A DNA stretch of 64,000 nt from JACCTU01 sp963809175 (GTDB lineage: Bacteria; Actinomycetota; Thermoleophilia; Gaiellales; Gaiellaceae). The notes under the pieces are model-generated. The model ran no database searches. It saw only the letters and a program-made list of their open reading frames with translations, and had not been told where the DNA came from. This document shows, one piece after another, positions 1-12,359 of the stretch (within the stretch, counting starts at the first letter, position 1; every line of letters starts with the position of its first letter). The DNA lies in contig CAWEIK010000003.1 in the NCBI GenBank assembly GCA_963809175.1, positions 558,001-622,000 on the forward strand, in the 5' to 3' direction. The translations under genes and the position numbers were made by a program.

Positions 1-2
1 AG

Positions 3-170
3 CTGATCGAGTTCCGCGCCAACCCCGCCACCGAGCCGCTCTACACGATCAACCCGTTCGAGCCGACCGGCCTCGCGGCGATGTTCGTGACGCACCCGCC
101 GACGGAGGAACGCGTTCGGCGGCTGCGAGAGCTCGACCCCGACTGGCGCGAGAAGCTCAGGGCCGCCTAG
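3..170 (+). CDS. M48 family metalloprotease (HtpX-like), C-terminal fragment
   Basis: Only the last 55 codons are inside the window; the gene begins upstream. The tail contains NPFEPTGLAAMF followed by THPPTEERVRRL, the usual ending of HtpX-type membrane zinc peptidases that degrade misfolded membrane proteins. The HEXXH active site would lie upstream and cannot be checked. The TAG stop (168-170) overlaps the TAG stop of the convergent MFS gene by two bases, so the two genes abut tail to tail. Family assignment rests on the conserved THPPTEER tail alone. Confidence 0.7.
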   Translation: MIEFRANPATEPLYTINPFEPTGLAAMFVTHPPTEERVRRLRELDPDWREKLRAA

Positions 171-1315
171 CGACGGCGATCGGCGGCGACCAACGCGACC
201 GCGCCAAGGCCGAGCAGCGCCGGGACGATCGCGTAGGCAACCTGCAGGTCGGTTGCGTCGGCGAGGCCGCCGAGCGCGAACGGGGCGATGGCGATCGCGA
301 TGCCGGCGGCAAACGCCGCTCGCGTTGACGCCAAGTCGGTTCTTCCTCCCGCGGCGGCGATGCCGAGCGCGAGCGTGAGCGGGTAGAACAGCGCCACCCC
401 GGCGCCGGTAACGCCGAGCCCGAAGACCGCCAGCGTCGAGGAGGGGACGAGCCAGAAGATCGCGAACCCCGCCCCGGCGACCGCCAGTGCCACGGCGAGC
501 AGCCGCTCCGAACCGAAGCGCCGCGTCAGCGGCCCACCGAACGCGCGACCGGCTGTCATGCCGACCAGAAACGCGCTCGACGCCGCCGCGGCGCCGGACT
601 CCGAGAGACCGCGCTCCGTCTCGAGGTAGTCGGTGCTCCAGAAGACGACACAGAACTCGATCGCGACGAAGAGCAGGAGCGCGAACCAGTAGAACCAGTA
701 CGGGCTGGGCAGCCGCGGCTCGTGATCGTGCGGAAGCTCGGGCGCGGCGGGAAAGCAGACCGACCCGTACGCGATCGCCATCGCGGGCACCGCGAGGAGC
801 CCGGCCGCGACGAAGACCGCGCGCCAGTCGGAGCCGGCCCAGATCGCGACCGCGACGGCGACGAGCGCCAGGACGCCGAGCGCGGTGGCGATCGCGTTCG
901 ATTCGACGAGCGCGACGGGCGCCAGCGGACCGTGGCGATCGGCGAGCGTCGCCTGGAGGGTCGCAACGACGAGCGCCCCCGCGACGCCGAGCAGCGCCGC
1001 GGCCGGCAGCGTCACCGCGAGCGAGCCGCCTGCGGCGAGCAACAGCGCCCCGGACGCGATGCCCCCGGCGGCGACCCAGAACGCGACGCGACGCCCGACG
1101 CGCACGACGAAACGGTCGCCGGCGATTCCGACGGCGATCGCACCCAGCGCGATCAGCGTCGTGTGGAGGCTGACGACCGCACGCGAGACGTCGAGCTGCT
1201 CGCGCAGCGCGGGGAGCGCGGGCCCGAGCGCGTACAGCAGGAAGCCCCAGAGCCCGAGCATCCAGTAGCAGAGGCGCGTGAGCTCGTCGCGCTCGAGGCG
1301 GAGGTCGCTGGTCAG
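167..1315 (-). CDS. MFS transporter
   Basis: About 380 residues, almost entirely alternating hydrophobic segments, compatible with 12 membrane helices and the length of a major facilitator permease. The R-x-G-R-R type loop (VVRVGRRVAF) after the second or third helix is the family's cytoplasmic loop. Substrate is not predictable. The reading frame meets the upstream GNAT gene at a CTGA overlap (CTG at 1313-1315, TGA of the GNAT gene at 1312-1314), suggesting a CTG start with translational coupling. The first in-frame ATG is at 1261 and would start inside helix 1 with no visible ribosome binding site, so the start is uncertain. Confidence 0.75.
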   Translation of the reverse strand: MTSDLRLERDELTRLCYWMLGLWGFLLYALGPALPALREQLDVSRAVVSLHTTLIALGAIAVGIAGDRFVVRVGRRVAFWVAAGGIASGALLLAAGGSLAVTLPAAALLGVAGALVVATLQATLADRHGPLAPVALVESNAIATALGVLALVAVAVAIWAGSDWRAVFVAAGLLAVPAMAIAYGSVCFPAAPELPHDHEPRLPSPYWFYWFALLLFVAIEFCVVFWSTDYLETERGLSESGAAAASSAFLVGMTAGRAFGGPLTRRFGSERLLAVALAVAGAGFAIFWLVPSSTLAVFGLGVTGAGVALFYPLTLALGIAAAGGRTDLASTRAAFAAGIAIAIAPFALGGLADATDLQVAYAIVPALLGLGAVALVAADRRR

Positions 1316-1818
1316 CGGAGCTCGCCGGGCAGAAGCGAGAACATGACCGAGTCGCGTCGACGTCCGTCGGGGTGGAGCAGGTGCGAGCGCAGGACTGCCT
1401 CCCGCCTGAAGCCCACCTTCTCGGCCACCCGCTGCGACGCGAGGTTGTCCGGGTCGGTGATCAGCTCGAGCCGGCCGAGCCCGAGCTCCTCGAGGCCGAA
1501 CCGAGCGACGAGGCGCAGAGCGCGCGGGGTCAGGCCGCGTCCTCGTGCCTCTTTCGCGCACCAGTAGCCGATGTGGCCGGTGGCGAACTGGTTCACGCGC
1601 ATGCCGATCGAGCCGATCAGCTCGCCTGCCTCGACGATCGCGAACTGGTGGCCGAGATCCTCCGCGGTCACGAAGCTGCGGGCGTCCTCGTCGGTGTACG
1701 GCCGCGGGATGACCGGGATCCAGCGCTGGATCTCGGGGTCCTGGCAGGCGTGGGTGATCGCCGGCACATCGTCGAGCGTGAACGGCCGTAGCGTCAGTTC
1801 CCCGTCGCGGAGCTCCAC
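1312..1818 (-). CDS. GNAT family N-acetyltransferase (RimJ/RimL type)
   Basis: A 168-residue acetyltransferase of the RimJ/RimL branch: an N-terminal LRPFTLDDVPAI strand-helix, IGSIGMR strand, the acetyl-CoA pyrophosphate loop ARGRGLTPRAL near residue 95, and N-x-x-S-x-x-V-x-x-K-x-G-F (NLASQRVAEKVGF) near residue 130. It transfers acetyl from acetyl-CoA to an amine, protein N-terminus or small molecule; the acceptor is unknown. It starts at a GTG immediately downstream of the rRNA terminator. A -10-like TAGACT ends six bases before the start, so it may have its own nearly leaderless promoter. It is coupled to the MFS gene downstream. Confidence 0.85.
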   Translation of the reverse strand: MELRDGELTLRPFTLDDVPAITHACQDPEIQRWIPVIPRPYTDEDARSFVTAEDLGHQFAIVEAGELIGSIGMRVNQFATGHIGYWCAKEARGRGLTPRALRLVARFGLEELGLGRLELITDPDNLASQRVAEKVGFRREAVLRSHLLHPDGRRRDSVMFSLLPGELR

Positions 1819-1830
1819 AGTCCGAGTCTA

Positions 1831-1862
1831 GAAAGACGAACGCCCGCGCGAGGCGGGCGTTC
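1831..1862 (-). terminator. Intrinsic terminator of the rRNA operon
   Basis: On the minus strand a perfect 9-bp stem (GAACGCCCG / CGGGCGTTC, arms at 1854-1862 and 1838-1846) is followed by GTCTTTC. It lies just after the 5S gene and just before the GNAT start. Confidence 0.85.
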
Positions 1863-1867
1863 AAGAT

Positions 1868-1983
<116 letters not shown>

Positions 1984-2005
1984 GTTGTCAAGGGCGCGCG
2001 GTCTC

Positions 2006-2031
2006 CGCGCACCTTCAAAACTCCATAGCGA
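2006..2031 (-). other. 23S rRNA processing stem, 3' arm
   Basis: These 26 bases are the reverse complement of 5050-5075 apart from one mismatch. The two arms flank the 23S gene, so in the precursor they would form the long helix cut by RNase III to release 23S rRNA. Confidence 0.85.
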
Positions 2032-2047
2032 CTAGCACGAGTTCTCA

Positions 2048-5030
<2,983 letters not shown>

Positions 5031-5049
5031 GAAGAGAACCCGTGTTTCA

Positions 5050-5075
5050 TCGCTATGGAGTTTTCAAGGTGCGCG
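5050..5075 (-). other. 23S rRNA processing stem, 5' arm, with boxA-like core
   Basis: Pairs with 2006-2031 (25 of 26 bases). On the minus strand its centre reads CCTTGAAAACTCC, close to the boxA antitermination motif of Gram-positive rRNA leaders. Confidence 0.8.
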
Positions 5076-5113
5076 CGGGACGACGCCCACCAAGACCGCT
5101 CACGCGGTCTCTC

Positions 5114-5129
5114 AAAACTCAACAGTGTT
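5114..5129 (-). other. 16S rRNA processing stem, 3' arm
   Basis: A 16-base perfect inverted repeat of 6916-6931 on the other side of the 16S gene. The rest of the 16S-23S spacer (5031-5241) shows no tRNA cloverleaf; it holds only these processing arms. Confidence 0.85.
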
Positions 5130-5241
5130 CTCCACGCCGAGGTCGACGTAGTTTCTAGGCGAGCCCGAGCATCGGACGGCAAACGAACAGCCATCAAACG
5201 AGTCGAGTGCCCACCGGAGTAAGAGCTCCGGTATTCCCTAG

Positions 5242-6788
<1,547 letters not shown>

Positions 6789-6915
6789 AGGTGGTTTAGC
6801 CGGCGAACCGGCCAAGCCTTCATCGATGAGCTTGTGCTCAAAGGTCGATCTCCGAAGAGATCGACGGGATTGTTAAGCCTCGACAGCCCGAAGGCTTCGA
6901 GGTCTCGACGTTTCG

Positions 6916-6942
6916 AACACTGTTGAGTTTTCAAAGACCGCG
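6916..6942 (-). promoter_or_regulatory. rRNA leader boxA-like element and 16S processing stem 5' arm
   Basis: On the minus strand this reads GCGGTCTTTGAAAACTCAAC, matching the Gram-positive boxA core (TCTTTGAAAACT) that recruits Nus factors for rRNA antitermination. Bases 6916-6931 also pair perfectly with 5114-5129 across the 16S gene, so the same segment doubles as the RNase III stem. Confidence 0.75.
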
Positions 6943-6960
6943 CTACTTGGAGGTGGGCCG

Positions 6961-7003
6961 AAAAAAAGCCCCCGACTCGCGCCAGAGGCCTCGCAAGCTC
7001 GGA
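6961..7003 (-). terminator. Terminator-like hairpin inside the rRNA leader
   Basis: On the minus strand CCGAGCTTGCG pairs with CGCGAGTCGG (10 pairs, one bulged G, one G-U) around a 10-nt loop and is followed by GGGC and seven T (6961-6967). It could be the tyrS terminator. It lies downstream of the candidate rRNA promoter at 7091-7118, so rRNA transcripts from that promoter would have to read through it. Confidence 0.65.
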
Positions 7004-7090
7004 ACTACGTCGTATCCGATTCTTAAGAGGCGCTCCAGTTATCGTCGGGACAGGGACCTTCGAACGACCACCCTCTCGGGCAGCCGGGGA

Positions 7091-7118
7091 AGTGTAGCAG
7101 TGGCTCCTATGGTGTCAA
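7091..7118 (-). promoter_or_regulatory. Candidate rRNA operon promoter
   Basis: On the minus strand a perfect -35 TTGACA (7113-7118) and a -10 TACACT (7091-7096) are separated by 16 bases. TTGACA covers the final Leu-Thr codons of tyrS just before its TAG. It would give a leader of about 295 nt before 16S. Placement is by motif only. Confidence 0.6.
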
Positions 7119-8250
7119 GCGGGCAAATCGGCGCTTGCCCGCCTGCAGGAGCCGTCCCTCGAGCTGCTCACGGGGCACGTCCAGCTCGGTCACGACCTCA
7201 CCGTCCAGGCGCACCGCGCCCTGGCCGATCAGCCGGCGAGCCTCGCTCGCGGAGCCGATCCCGAGACCGTCGACGAGCAGGCGCGGCAGGTGGACGGGGT
7301 CGGCGCGCGGCAGCTCGAGCTCGACGACGTCCTCGGGCGCCTGGCCCTCCCGGACGACCCGCGTGAAGTGCTCCTCGGCGGCCCGGGCGGCCTCCTCGCC
7401 GTGGGCGCGCGCGACGATGAACCGAGCGAGCGCGAGCTTGGCCTGGAGCGGGTCGTCCGGCCGCTCGTCCGACTCCATGACGAGCCGGTAGTACGTCGTC
7501 CAGCAACTCGTCCGGGAGCCGCATCGCCTTGCCGAACTGCTCGTTCGGGTCCTCCACGAGCGCGATGTAGTTGCCCTTCGAGCCGCTCATCTTCGAGCCG
7601 TCCCACGAGTCGATCAACGGCGTCGTGAGGACGACCTGCGGCTCGAGCCCGTACGCCTCCATCACCTCGCGACCGGCGAGCAGGTTGTAGAGCTGGTCGG
7701 TGCCGCCGAGCTCGACGTCGGCCTCGATCGCGACCGAGTCGTACGCCTGCATCAGCGGGTAGAGAAGCTCCGAGACCGAGATCGGCTGCTGCGCCGAGAA
7801 CCGCTTCGCGAAGTCGTCGCGCTCGAGCAGCCGCGCGACCGTTGCGGTGCGGGTCAGCCGGAGCACGCCGGCGAAGTCGAGCTTGCCGAGCCACTCACCG
7901 TTGAACCGGATTTCGGTGCGCTCGGGGTCGAGGATCGTGTACGCGGACTCGAAGAAGCGCGCGGCCATCCGGTCGATCTCCTCGGGCGGGATCATCGGCC
8001 GCTCGGCCGAGGCGCCGGACGGGTCGCCGATCCGCGCCGTGTAGTCGCCGACGATCAGGACGCCGGTGTGGCCTTCGTCCTGGAACGCGCGCATGCGCTG
8101 CAGCGGGATCCCGTTGCCGATGTGGATGTGCGGCGCGGTGACGTCGATCCCGAGTTTCACCCGGAGCGCCCGCCCGAGCGCGAGCTTGCGCTCGAGCCCA
8201 CCCTCGGGGAGGACGTCGACGGCGTTCCGGGTCAGCGACTCGATCCCCAC
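7107..8250 (-). CDS. tyrS: Tyrosyl-tRNA synthetase, frame broken by one extra base
   Basis: Class I synthetase that charges tRNA-Tyr in the cytoplasm. The first frame carries the HIGH-type motif as HIGN (residues 43-46), the tyrosine/tRNA-binding GDYTARIGDPSG and GGTDQLYN segments, and the KMSKS loop as KMSGS (220-224). After PDELLDD the frame is lost. One base fewer near 7494 restores YYRLVMESDERP and then a C-terminal S4 RNA-binding domain (SEARRLIGQGAVRLDGE) ending at 7107, giving about 380 residues, a normal length. Because tyrS is normally essential, the extra base is most likely a sequence error. It follows the TPR gene by 39 bases. Its 3' end contains the putative rRNA promoter. Confidence 0.93.
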
Positions 8251-8289
8251 CGCGCGAGGTTATCGGGTCGCTCGGAACGCGAAGGCGAC

Positions 8290-9504
8290 TCAGCGGAGCC
8301 GGAACGCGGACGGTGCGATGAACGTCGGGTCGAGCGAGCGCACCCGCGACGCGTATCGCGCGGCTGCTTTTCGATGTCCGAGGCAGCTCTCGATCAGCGA
8401 GCGGTGAGCCAGCGCACCGGTGTCCGTGGGTGCCAGCGCGAGCGCGCGATCCGAGTACGGAACCGCCTCTGCGCAGCGGCCGTTCTTGTACAGCGCCCAT
8501 GCGTAGGTGTGAAGCCCCTCGACGCCCGGACGGAAACGCAGGCCGACCCGCGCACGCTCGAGCGCATCGGCGAGGTTCCGGTCGTGGTCGAGGTCGAAGA
8601 GCGCCGTCTCGATCTGATTGCGACCGCCGTAGCGGGCGAACTTCGTCTCGAGTGCGTGCGAGCGCCGATACCACTCGTTCGCCTCGTCCATGCGCCCCTG
8701 CTCTGCGAGGACGTCACCCAGCGTCGCGGCCGCTCCGGGATCGTCGACCTGCGCCAGTGCCCGGCGAAGCAGCTGCTCCGCCCGTGCTCGTTCCCCTCGC
8801 CGCTGTGCGACGTCTGCAAGGCCGACGAGCGCAGGTGCATACGCGGGAACCCGCGCGAGCGCGGCGCGGTACTGCTGCACTCCGGGCGCGAGCTCGCCCG
8901 TTCCGACCTGCAGGTTGCCGAGGTGGGTCAGCGCCCAGGCCGCCGGCTCGGAGTGACCCGCCGCGTCGGCCGACATCTGCATCGCCTCGATTGCGCCGTC
9001 ACGTTCGCCGAGCAGCTCACGCGCGTAGGAGACTCGCGCGTAGCCGGACGGCGTCGGCTTCAGCGACATCATCCGGTCGAACGCCTCGATCGCCTGCGGG
9101 AAGCGACCGAGCTCGAGGCTCGCGTCGCCGATCAGCCCGTAGACCGCCGCGTTCGCCGGGTCGAGCTTCCGTGCTCGCTGCGCGAGCTCCAGCGACTGGT
9201 CGAACCGGTGCCGTGCCGCGGCGAGACCCGCCAGGCCGCGGAGCGCCAACGCGTCGGCGCCGCCGATCCGCAGCGCCTCGCGGAACCGGGCCTCGGCGAC
9301 GGGGTACCGCGACGGGTCGACGCGGACACGCGCGAGCTCGAGCTCCGCGTAGCCGCGTTTCACCTCGGCCTCTGCGGCGAACGGCCCCGGTCGGGCAGCC
9401 GTGTCCTGCCCGAAGACGCCGCCGAACAGGAGGATGGTGGCGGCGATCGCCGCCACCATCCCTGCCGCCGGCAGGCGGCTCGTGAGTGCTGCTCCGATCC
9501 TCAC
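8290..9504 (-). CDS. Secreted or membrane-anchored TPR-repeat protein
   Basis: 404 residues with an N-terminal hydrophobic segment (AAGMVAAIAATILLFGGVFG, residues 13-32) and then repeated 34-residue helix pairs of TPR type from about residue 55 to the C-terminus (for example ALALRGLAGLAAARHRFDQSLELAQRARKLDP and LIGDASLELGRFPQAIEAF regions). It is probably a scaffold outside the membrane. It starts inside the end of the DUF4331 gene with a 4-base overlap and lies upstream of tyrS. The partner is presumably the DUF4331 protein or something it binds; that is inference from coupling only. Confidence 0.8.
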   Translation of the reverse strand: MRIGAALTSRLPAAGMVAAIAATILLFGGVFGQDTAARPGPFAAEAEVKRGYAELELARVRVDPSRYPVAEARFREALRIGGADALALRGLAGLAAARHRFDQSLELAQRARKLDPANAAVYGLIGDASLELGRFPQAIEAFDRMMSLKPTPSGYARVSYARELLGERDGAIEAMQMSADAAGHSEPAAWALTHLGNLQVGTGELAPGVQQYRAALARVPAYAPALVGLADVAQRRGERARAEQLLRRALAQVDDPGAAATLGDVLAEQGRMDEANEWYRRSHALETKFARYGGRNQIETALFDLDHDRNLADALERARVGLRFRPGVEGLHTYAWALYKNGRCAEAVPYSDRALALAPTDTGALAHRSLIESCLGHRKAAARYASRVRSLDPTFIAPSAFRLR

Positions 9505-10850
9505 GGCTTCTGCTGGCCCTTCGTGTTCGCGAAGCCGCTGAACGGATCGGCCTGGTACGGGAACGTCGTCAGGAACGGCACGTCGTTCGCGTTCACGCCG
9601 TCACCGAGCGCGTCGGCGTTCGGGTTGCCCTTGAGCTTCCCGGCCACCGCACGCTCGGCGATGTCGATCACGTCGTCCTCGAGACGCCGCCCGTTCGGGA
9701 AGCCCGCGAGGTCGTTGCCGAAGACGCCGAGGCGGTTGCCCGCTCCGACGGCCGAGGTCGGTGCGATCGAGAGGTTCAGACGGAGCATGTCCGCCTGCGC
9801 CTGGCCGGTGAAGTTCAGGTTCGGCACGCCGGTGAGGAGCACCGAAACGAGATCGTCGCGGTTCTGCTCGGGCGCATTGACGACACCGGGGTAGAGCTGG
9901 TTGATCAGCGCTGCGAGGACGGGCTGCGTGTACAGCCCGACGTAACGCGAGTCGCCGCTGGGCGCGTTCCGGTTCCACGCGTCCTTCTGCGCGGTCGGGA
10001 TGATCACCTCGTTGACGAGCGGGTTGCCGAGGCGGGAGACCTGCACCCACGGACGGCTGACGACCGTGCTCTTGACGTTCTTGAAGCCCACCTTCTTCGT
10101 CACCGTCTGAACGCGGATCTGCTGACGATCGACCGAGGTCCAGACCCCGACGATCCCGTCCGGGTCGGCCAGGCCGGCGATCGGCAGCTGCAGCGAGATG
10201 GTGTGAACGCCGTAGCCGGCGAAGAAGTCCTTGCCACCCCCTGCGTTCCCCGTCCCGCGGCGGAAGCCGAGCGAGTCGAAGATCGCTCCGATGTCGCCGA
10301 AGAAGGCGTCGTCACGCTGGCCTGCGAAGACCAGGCCGCCGCCCGCGAGCTGTCCCACGGCGTTCTGCGCGAGCTGCCGGTAGCCGGGGGTCGTCCGCGA
10401 GCCGATGTTGTTCGGCGGCGTGTTCCCGGATGCAACGACCTGCGAGCGGCCGTTCTCGATCCTCGTCACCGTGTACGGCTGCACCGTGTTGCGCAGGAAC
10501 GCGACGTTCGTGCTCGGGCGGAAGCTGAAGCGGTACGTGATCTCCGCGCGCCCGTCGCCGTTCCGGTCGAGATAGATGTTGTAGCGGGCCGACGGCGAGA
10601 ACTCGTAGTACATCGGGCCCGCAGCCGGGTCCTCCGCCGGGATGACGTTCGAGATGATCGTGACCGTGTCCGGGCGATCCGGGCTGCGGAACGCGTACAG
10701 GTCGGTGTTGTCGGCCGTCGGGTCTTCCGAGATCGACGGCGCCTCGCGATGGCTGGAGGCCGTCCCTGCGGACGGAGCCAGGCCCTGCACCAGCGCGGCG
10801 ACGACCGCCACTGCTGCGAGCGCGAGTACTGCGAGTGTGACTCTTCGCAT
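9501..10850 (-). CDS. DUF4331 family secreted protein
   Basis: 449 residues with a clear signal peptide (MRRVTLAVLALAAVAVVAALVQG) followed after about residue 32 by SSHREAPSISEDPTADNTDLYAF, the signature start of DUF4331 proteins, and by the family's conserved internal segments (YYEFSPSARYNIYLDRNGDG; GFPNGRRLEDDVIDI near the end). The function of the family is unknown; members are extracytoplasmic and often sit beside ECF sigma factors or TPR proteins. Here the divergent neighbour is a SigK-like sigma with its anti-sigma, and the coupled downstream gene encodes a TPR protein, so a stress-regulated secreted module is a reasonable inference. Confidence 0.88.
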   Translation of the reverse strand: MRRVTLAVLALAAVAVVAALVQGLAPSAGTASSHREAPSISEDPTADNTDLYAFRSPDRPDTVTIISNVIPAEDPAAGPMYYEFSPSARYNIYLDRNGDGRAEITYRFSFRPSTNVAFLRNTVQPYTVTRIENGRSQVVASGNTPPNNIGSRTTPGYRQLAQNAVGQLAGGGLVFAGQRDDAFFGDIGAIFDSLGFRRGTGNAGGGKDFFAGYGVHTISLQLPIAGLADPDGIVGVWTSVDRQQIRVQTVTKKVGFKNVKSTVVSRPWVQVSRLGNPLVNEVIIPTAQKDAWNRNAPSGDSRYVGLYTQPVLAALINQLYPGVVNAPEQNRDDLVSVLLTGVPNLNFTGQAQADMLRLNLSIAPTSAVGAGNRLGVFGNDLAGFPNGRRLEDDVIDIAERAVAGKLKGNPNADALGDGVNANDVPFLTTFPYQADPFSGFANTKGQQKP

Positions 10851-11049
10851 CGAGGTGCTCCTCTCTGCGACGGCACTGGTCGGTGTGGCGGCCGTCGTCG
10901 AGGGCGCATTCGCCGGCCACGCCCCGGCGGTTCACTCGAATGAGTGAGGTGTCGAACCGGCGGACCCGCACAGCCGAACGCGCTTCGAGATGACCGTCGC
11001 GGTAACCCTGCTACCTTGGGCGCGCTCTGCTCCGCCACGTAGCCGCCGC

Positions 11050-11643
11050 GTGCCGCCCGACGTCGTCCACCTCTCCGACGAAGCCCTGATCGCCCTCGCT
11101 GCGCGCGGCGAGGAGCCCGCGCTGGCGGCGCTCTACGACCGGTACGGACGCGTCGCCTACGGGCTCGCGCTCCGCGTGCTGCGCGACGCTGCGCTCGCGG
11201 AGGACGCCGTCCAGGAGGCGTTTCTCGCCGTCTGGCGCTCGGCTCACCGCTACATCCCGGAGCGCTCGAAGCCGAGCACGTGGATCTTGACGTTCGTGCA
11301 CCGCCGGGCCGTCGACCTCGTCCGACGCGAGGAGCGCAGGCGGGCCGACCAGCTGACGGATGCCGATTCGCCCGTCGGCGGATCGGTCGACGAGGAAGCG
11401 TGGGCGCGGCTGGAGCGCGAGCGCGTGCAGCGGGCGCTTCGACAGCTCCCGGACCAGCAGCGCGAGGCGATCGAGCTCGCCTACTACGGTGGCTTCACGC
11501 AGTCCGAGCTCGCGGAGCGGCTCGGGCAACCTCTCGGCACGATCAAGAGCAGGATGTTCACCGGGCTCGCGCGACTCCGTGAGCTCCTCGAGGAACCCGA
11601 CCAGGAACCGGAGCGATGGCAGACGAGACGAACCACGACCTGA
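11050..11643 (+). CDS. ECF RNA polymerase sigma factor, SigK-like
   Basis: About 197 residues with sigma-70 region 2 (ALYDRYGRVAYGLALRVL, then AEDAVQEAFLAVWR) and region 4 (LPDQQREAIELAYYGGFTQSELAERL, then GTIKSRMFTGLARLRELL). It directs RNA polymerase to a small regulon. A frame exists from an ATG at 10990, but those 20 extra residues are unlike the family and a -10-like TACCTT lies inside them (11012-11017), so the GTG at 11050 is preferred. The last codons overlap the anti-sigma gene (11616) by 28 bases, the usual coupled sigma/anti-sigma arrangement. It diverges from the DUF4331/TPR genes. Confidence 0.88.
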   Translation: MPPDVVHLSDEALIALAARGEEPALAALYDRYGRVAYGLALRVLRDAALAEDAVQEAFLAVWRSAHRYIPERSKPSTWILTFVHRRAVDLVRREERRRADQLTDADSPVGGSVDEEAWARLERERVQRALRQLPDQQREAIELAYYGGFTQSELAERLGQPLGTIKSRMFTGLARLRELLEEPDQEPERWQTRRTTT

Positions 11644-12294
11644 CCGCGGCCTACGCCCTCGGCGCGCTCGACGCGGACGAAGCGGAGCGCTACGAAGAGC
11701 ACCTCGCTTCGTGCGAGCGCTGCCGCGAGGAGCTCGCCGGGTTCCGCGACCCCGTCGCCGCGCTCGCGTACGGCGTCGAGTCTCCGGCGCCGCCGCCCGA
11801 GCTCCGGGAACGCATCCTCGACGCCGCGCGCGCGGAGCGTTCCAACGTGGTGCCGATCCGGCGGCGACTGCCGGTCGCCCTCGGTGCAGCCGCCGCGGTC
11901 GCGGCGACGATCGCGCTCGCTCTCGGACTCTGGGCTTCCTCCGTGTCGAGCGAGCTCGATCGCGAGCGCTCGCTGCTCGCGATCCTCGCGGACCCCGACG
12001 CGAGGGCGATCCCACTCGACGGCGCGAACGGCCGCGTGGTCGTGACCGACACCGGGGAGGCCGCGCTCGTCGTCTCCGGGCTGGCGACGGCGCCCGAGGG
12101 AAAGACGTACGAGGTCTGGGTCGCGGAGGGCGACACAGATGCTGCCCGCCGGCGTCTTCGACGCGAGGCACGAGCGCGACGTCGTTCGGTTGACGCGGCC
12201 GGTGCCGCCCGGGTCCGGCGTTGCCGTCACCGTCGAGGACGACGGCGGCACCGACGCGCCGACGAGCGACCCGATCTTCACCGCCGGCATCTGA
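11616..12294 (+). CDS. Anti-sigma factor, RskA type, with one frameshift
   Basis: The N-terminal zinc-binding anti-sigma motif is H-x3-C-x2-C (HLASCERC, residues 29-36). A single membrane helix follows (about residues 88-108, PVALGAAAAVAATIALALGL), then an extracytoplasmic RskA domain. The frame is lost after VWVAEGD. Removing one base near 12135 gives QMLPAGVFDA and continues to PTSDPIFTAGI with a TGA at 12292-12294, the expected RskA ending. Without the correction the frame runs by accident into the penicillin-binding protein gene. The protein would hold the upstream sigma factor at the membrane until it is cleaved. A GC-rich hairpin at about 12304-12340 follows the gene. Confidence 0.85.
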
Positions 12295-12342
12295 GTGACC
12301 TGGCCGGACGGGCCCGCTGCCCCGGGGCCGTCCGCACCCAGG

Positions 12343-12348
12343 CTAGAA
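12343..12348 (+). promoter_or_regulatory. -10 element for the penicillin-binding protein gene
   Basis: TAGAAT ends 11 bases before the GTG start at 12360, which implies a leader of only a few bases. No convincing -35 is visible. Confidence 0.45.
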
Positions 12349-12359
12349 TCGCCGCTTCC

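Noticed and set aside
5031..5241. Spacer tRNA-Ile or tRNA-Ala between 16S and 23S
   Set aside because: No cloverleaf or T-loop sequence is present; only processing arms.
8068..9894. Long plus-strand frame of about 600 residues opposite the TPR gene
   Set aside because: It is the antisense of TPR, DUF4331 and tyrS genes, rich in Arg, Glu and Val as expected for a GC-rich shadow frame.
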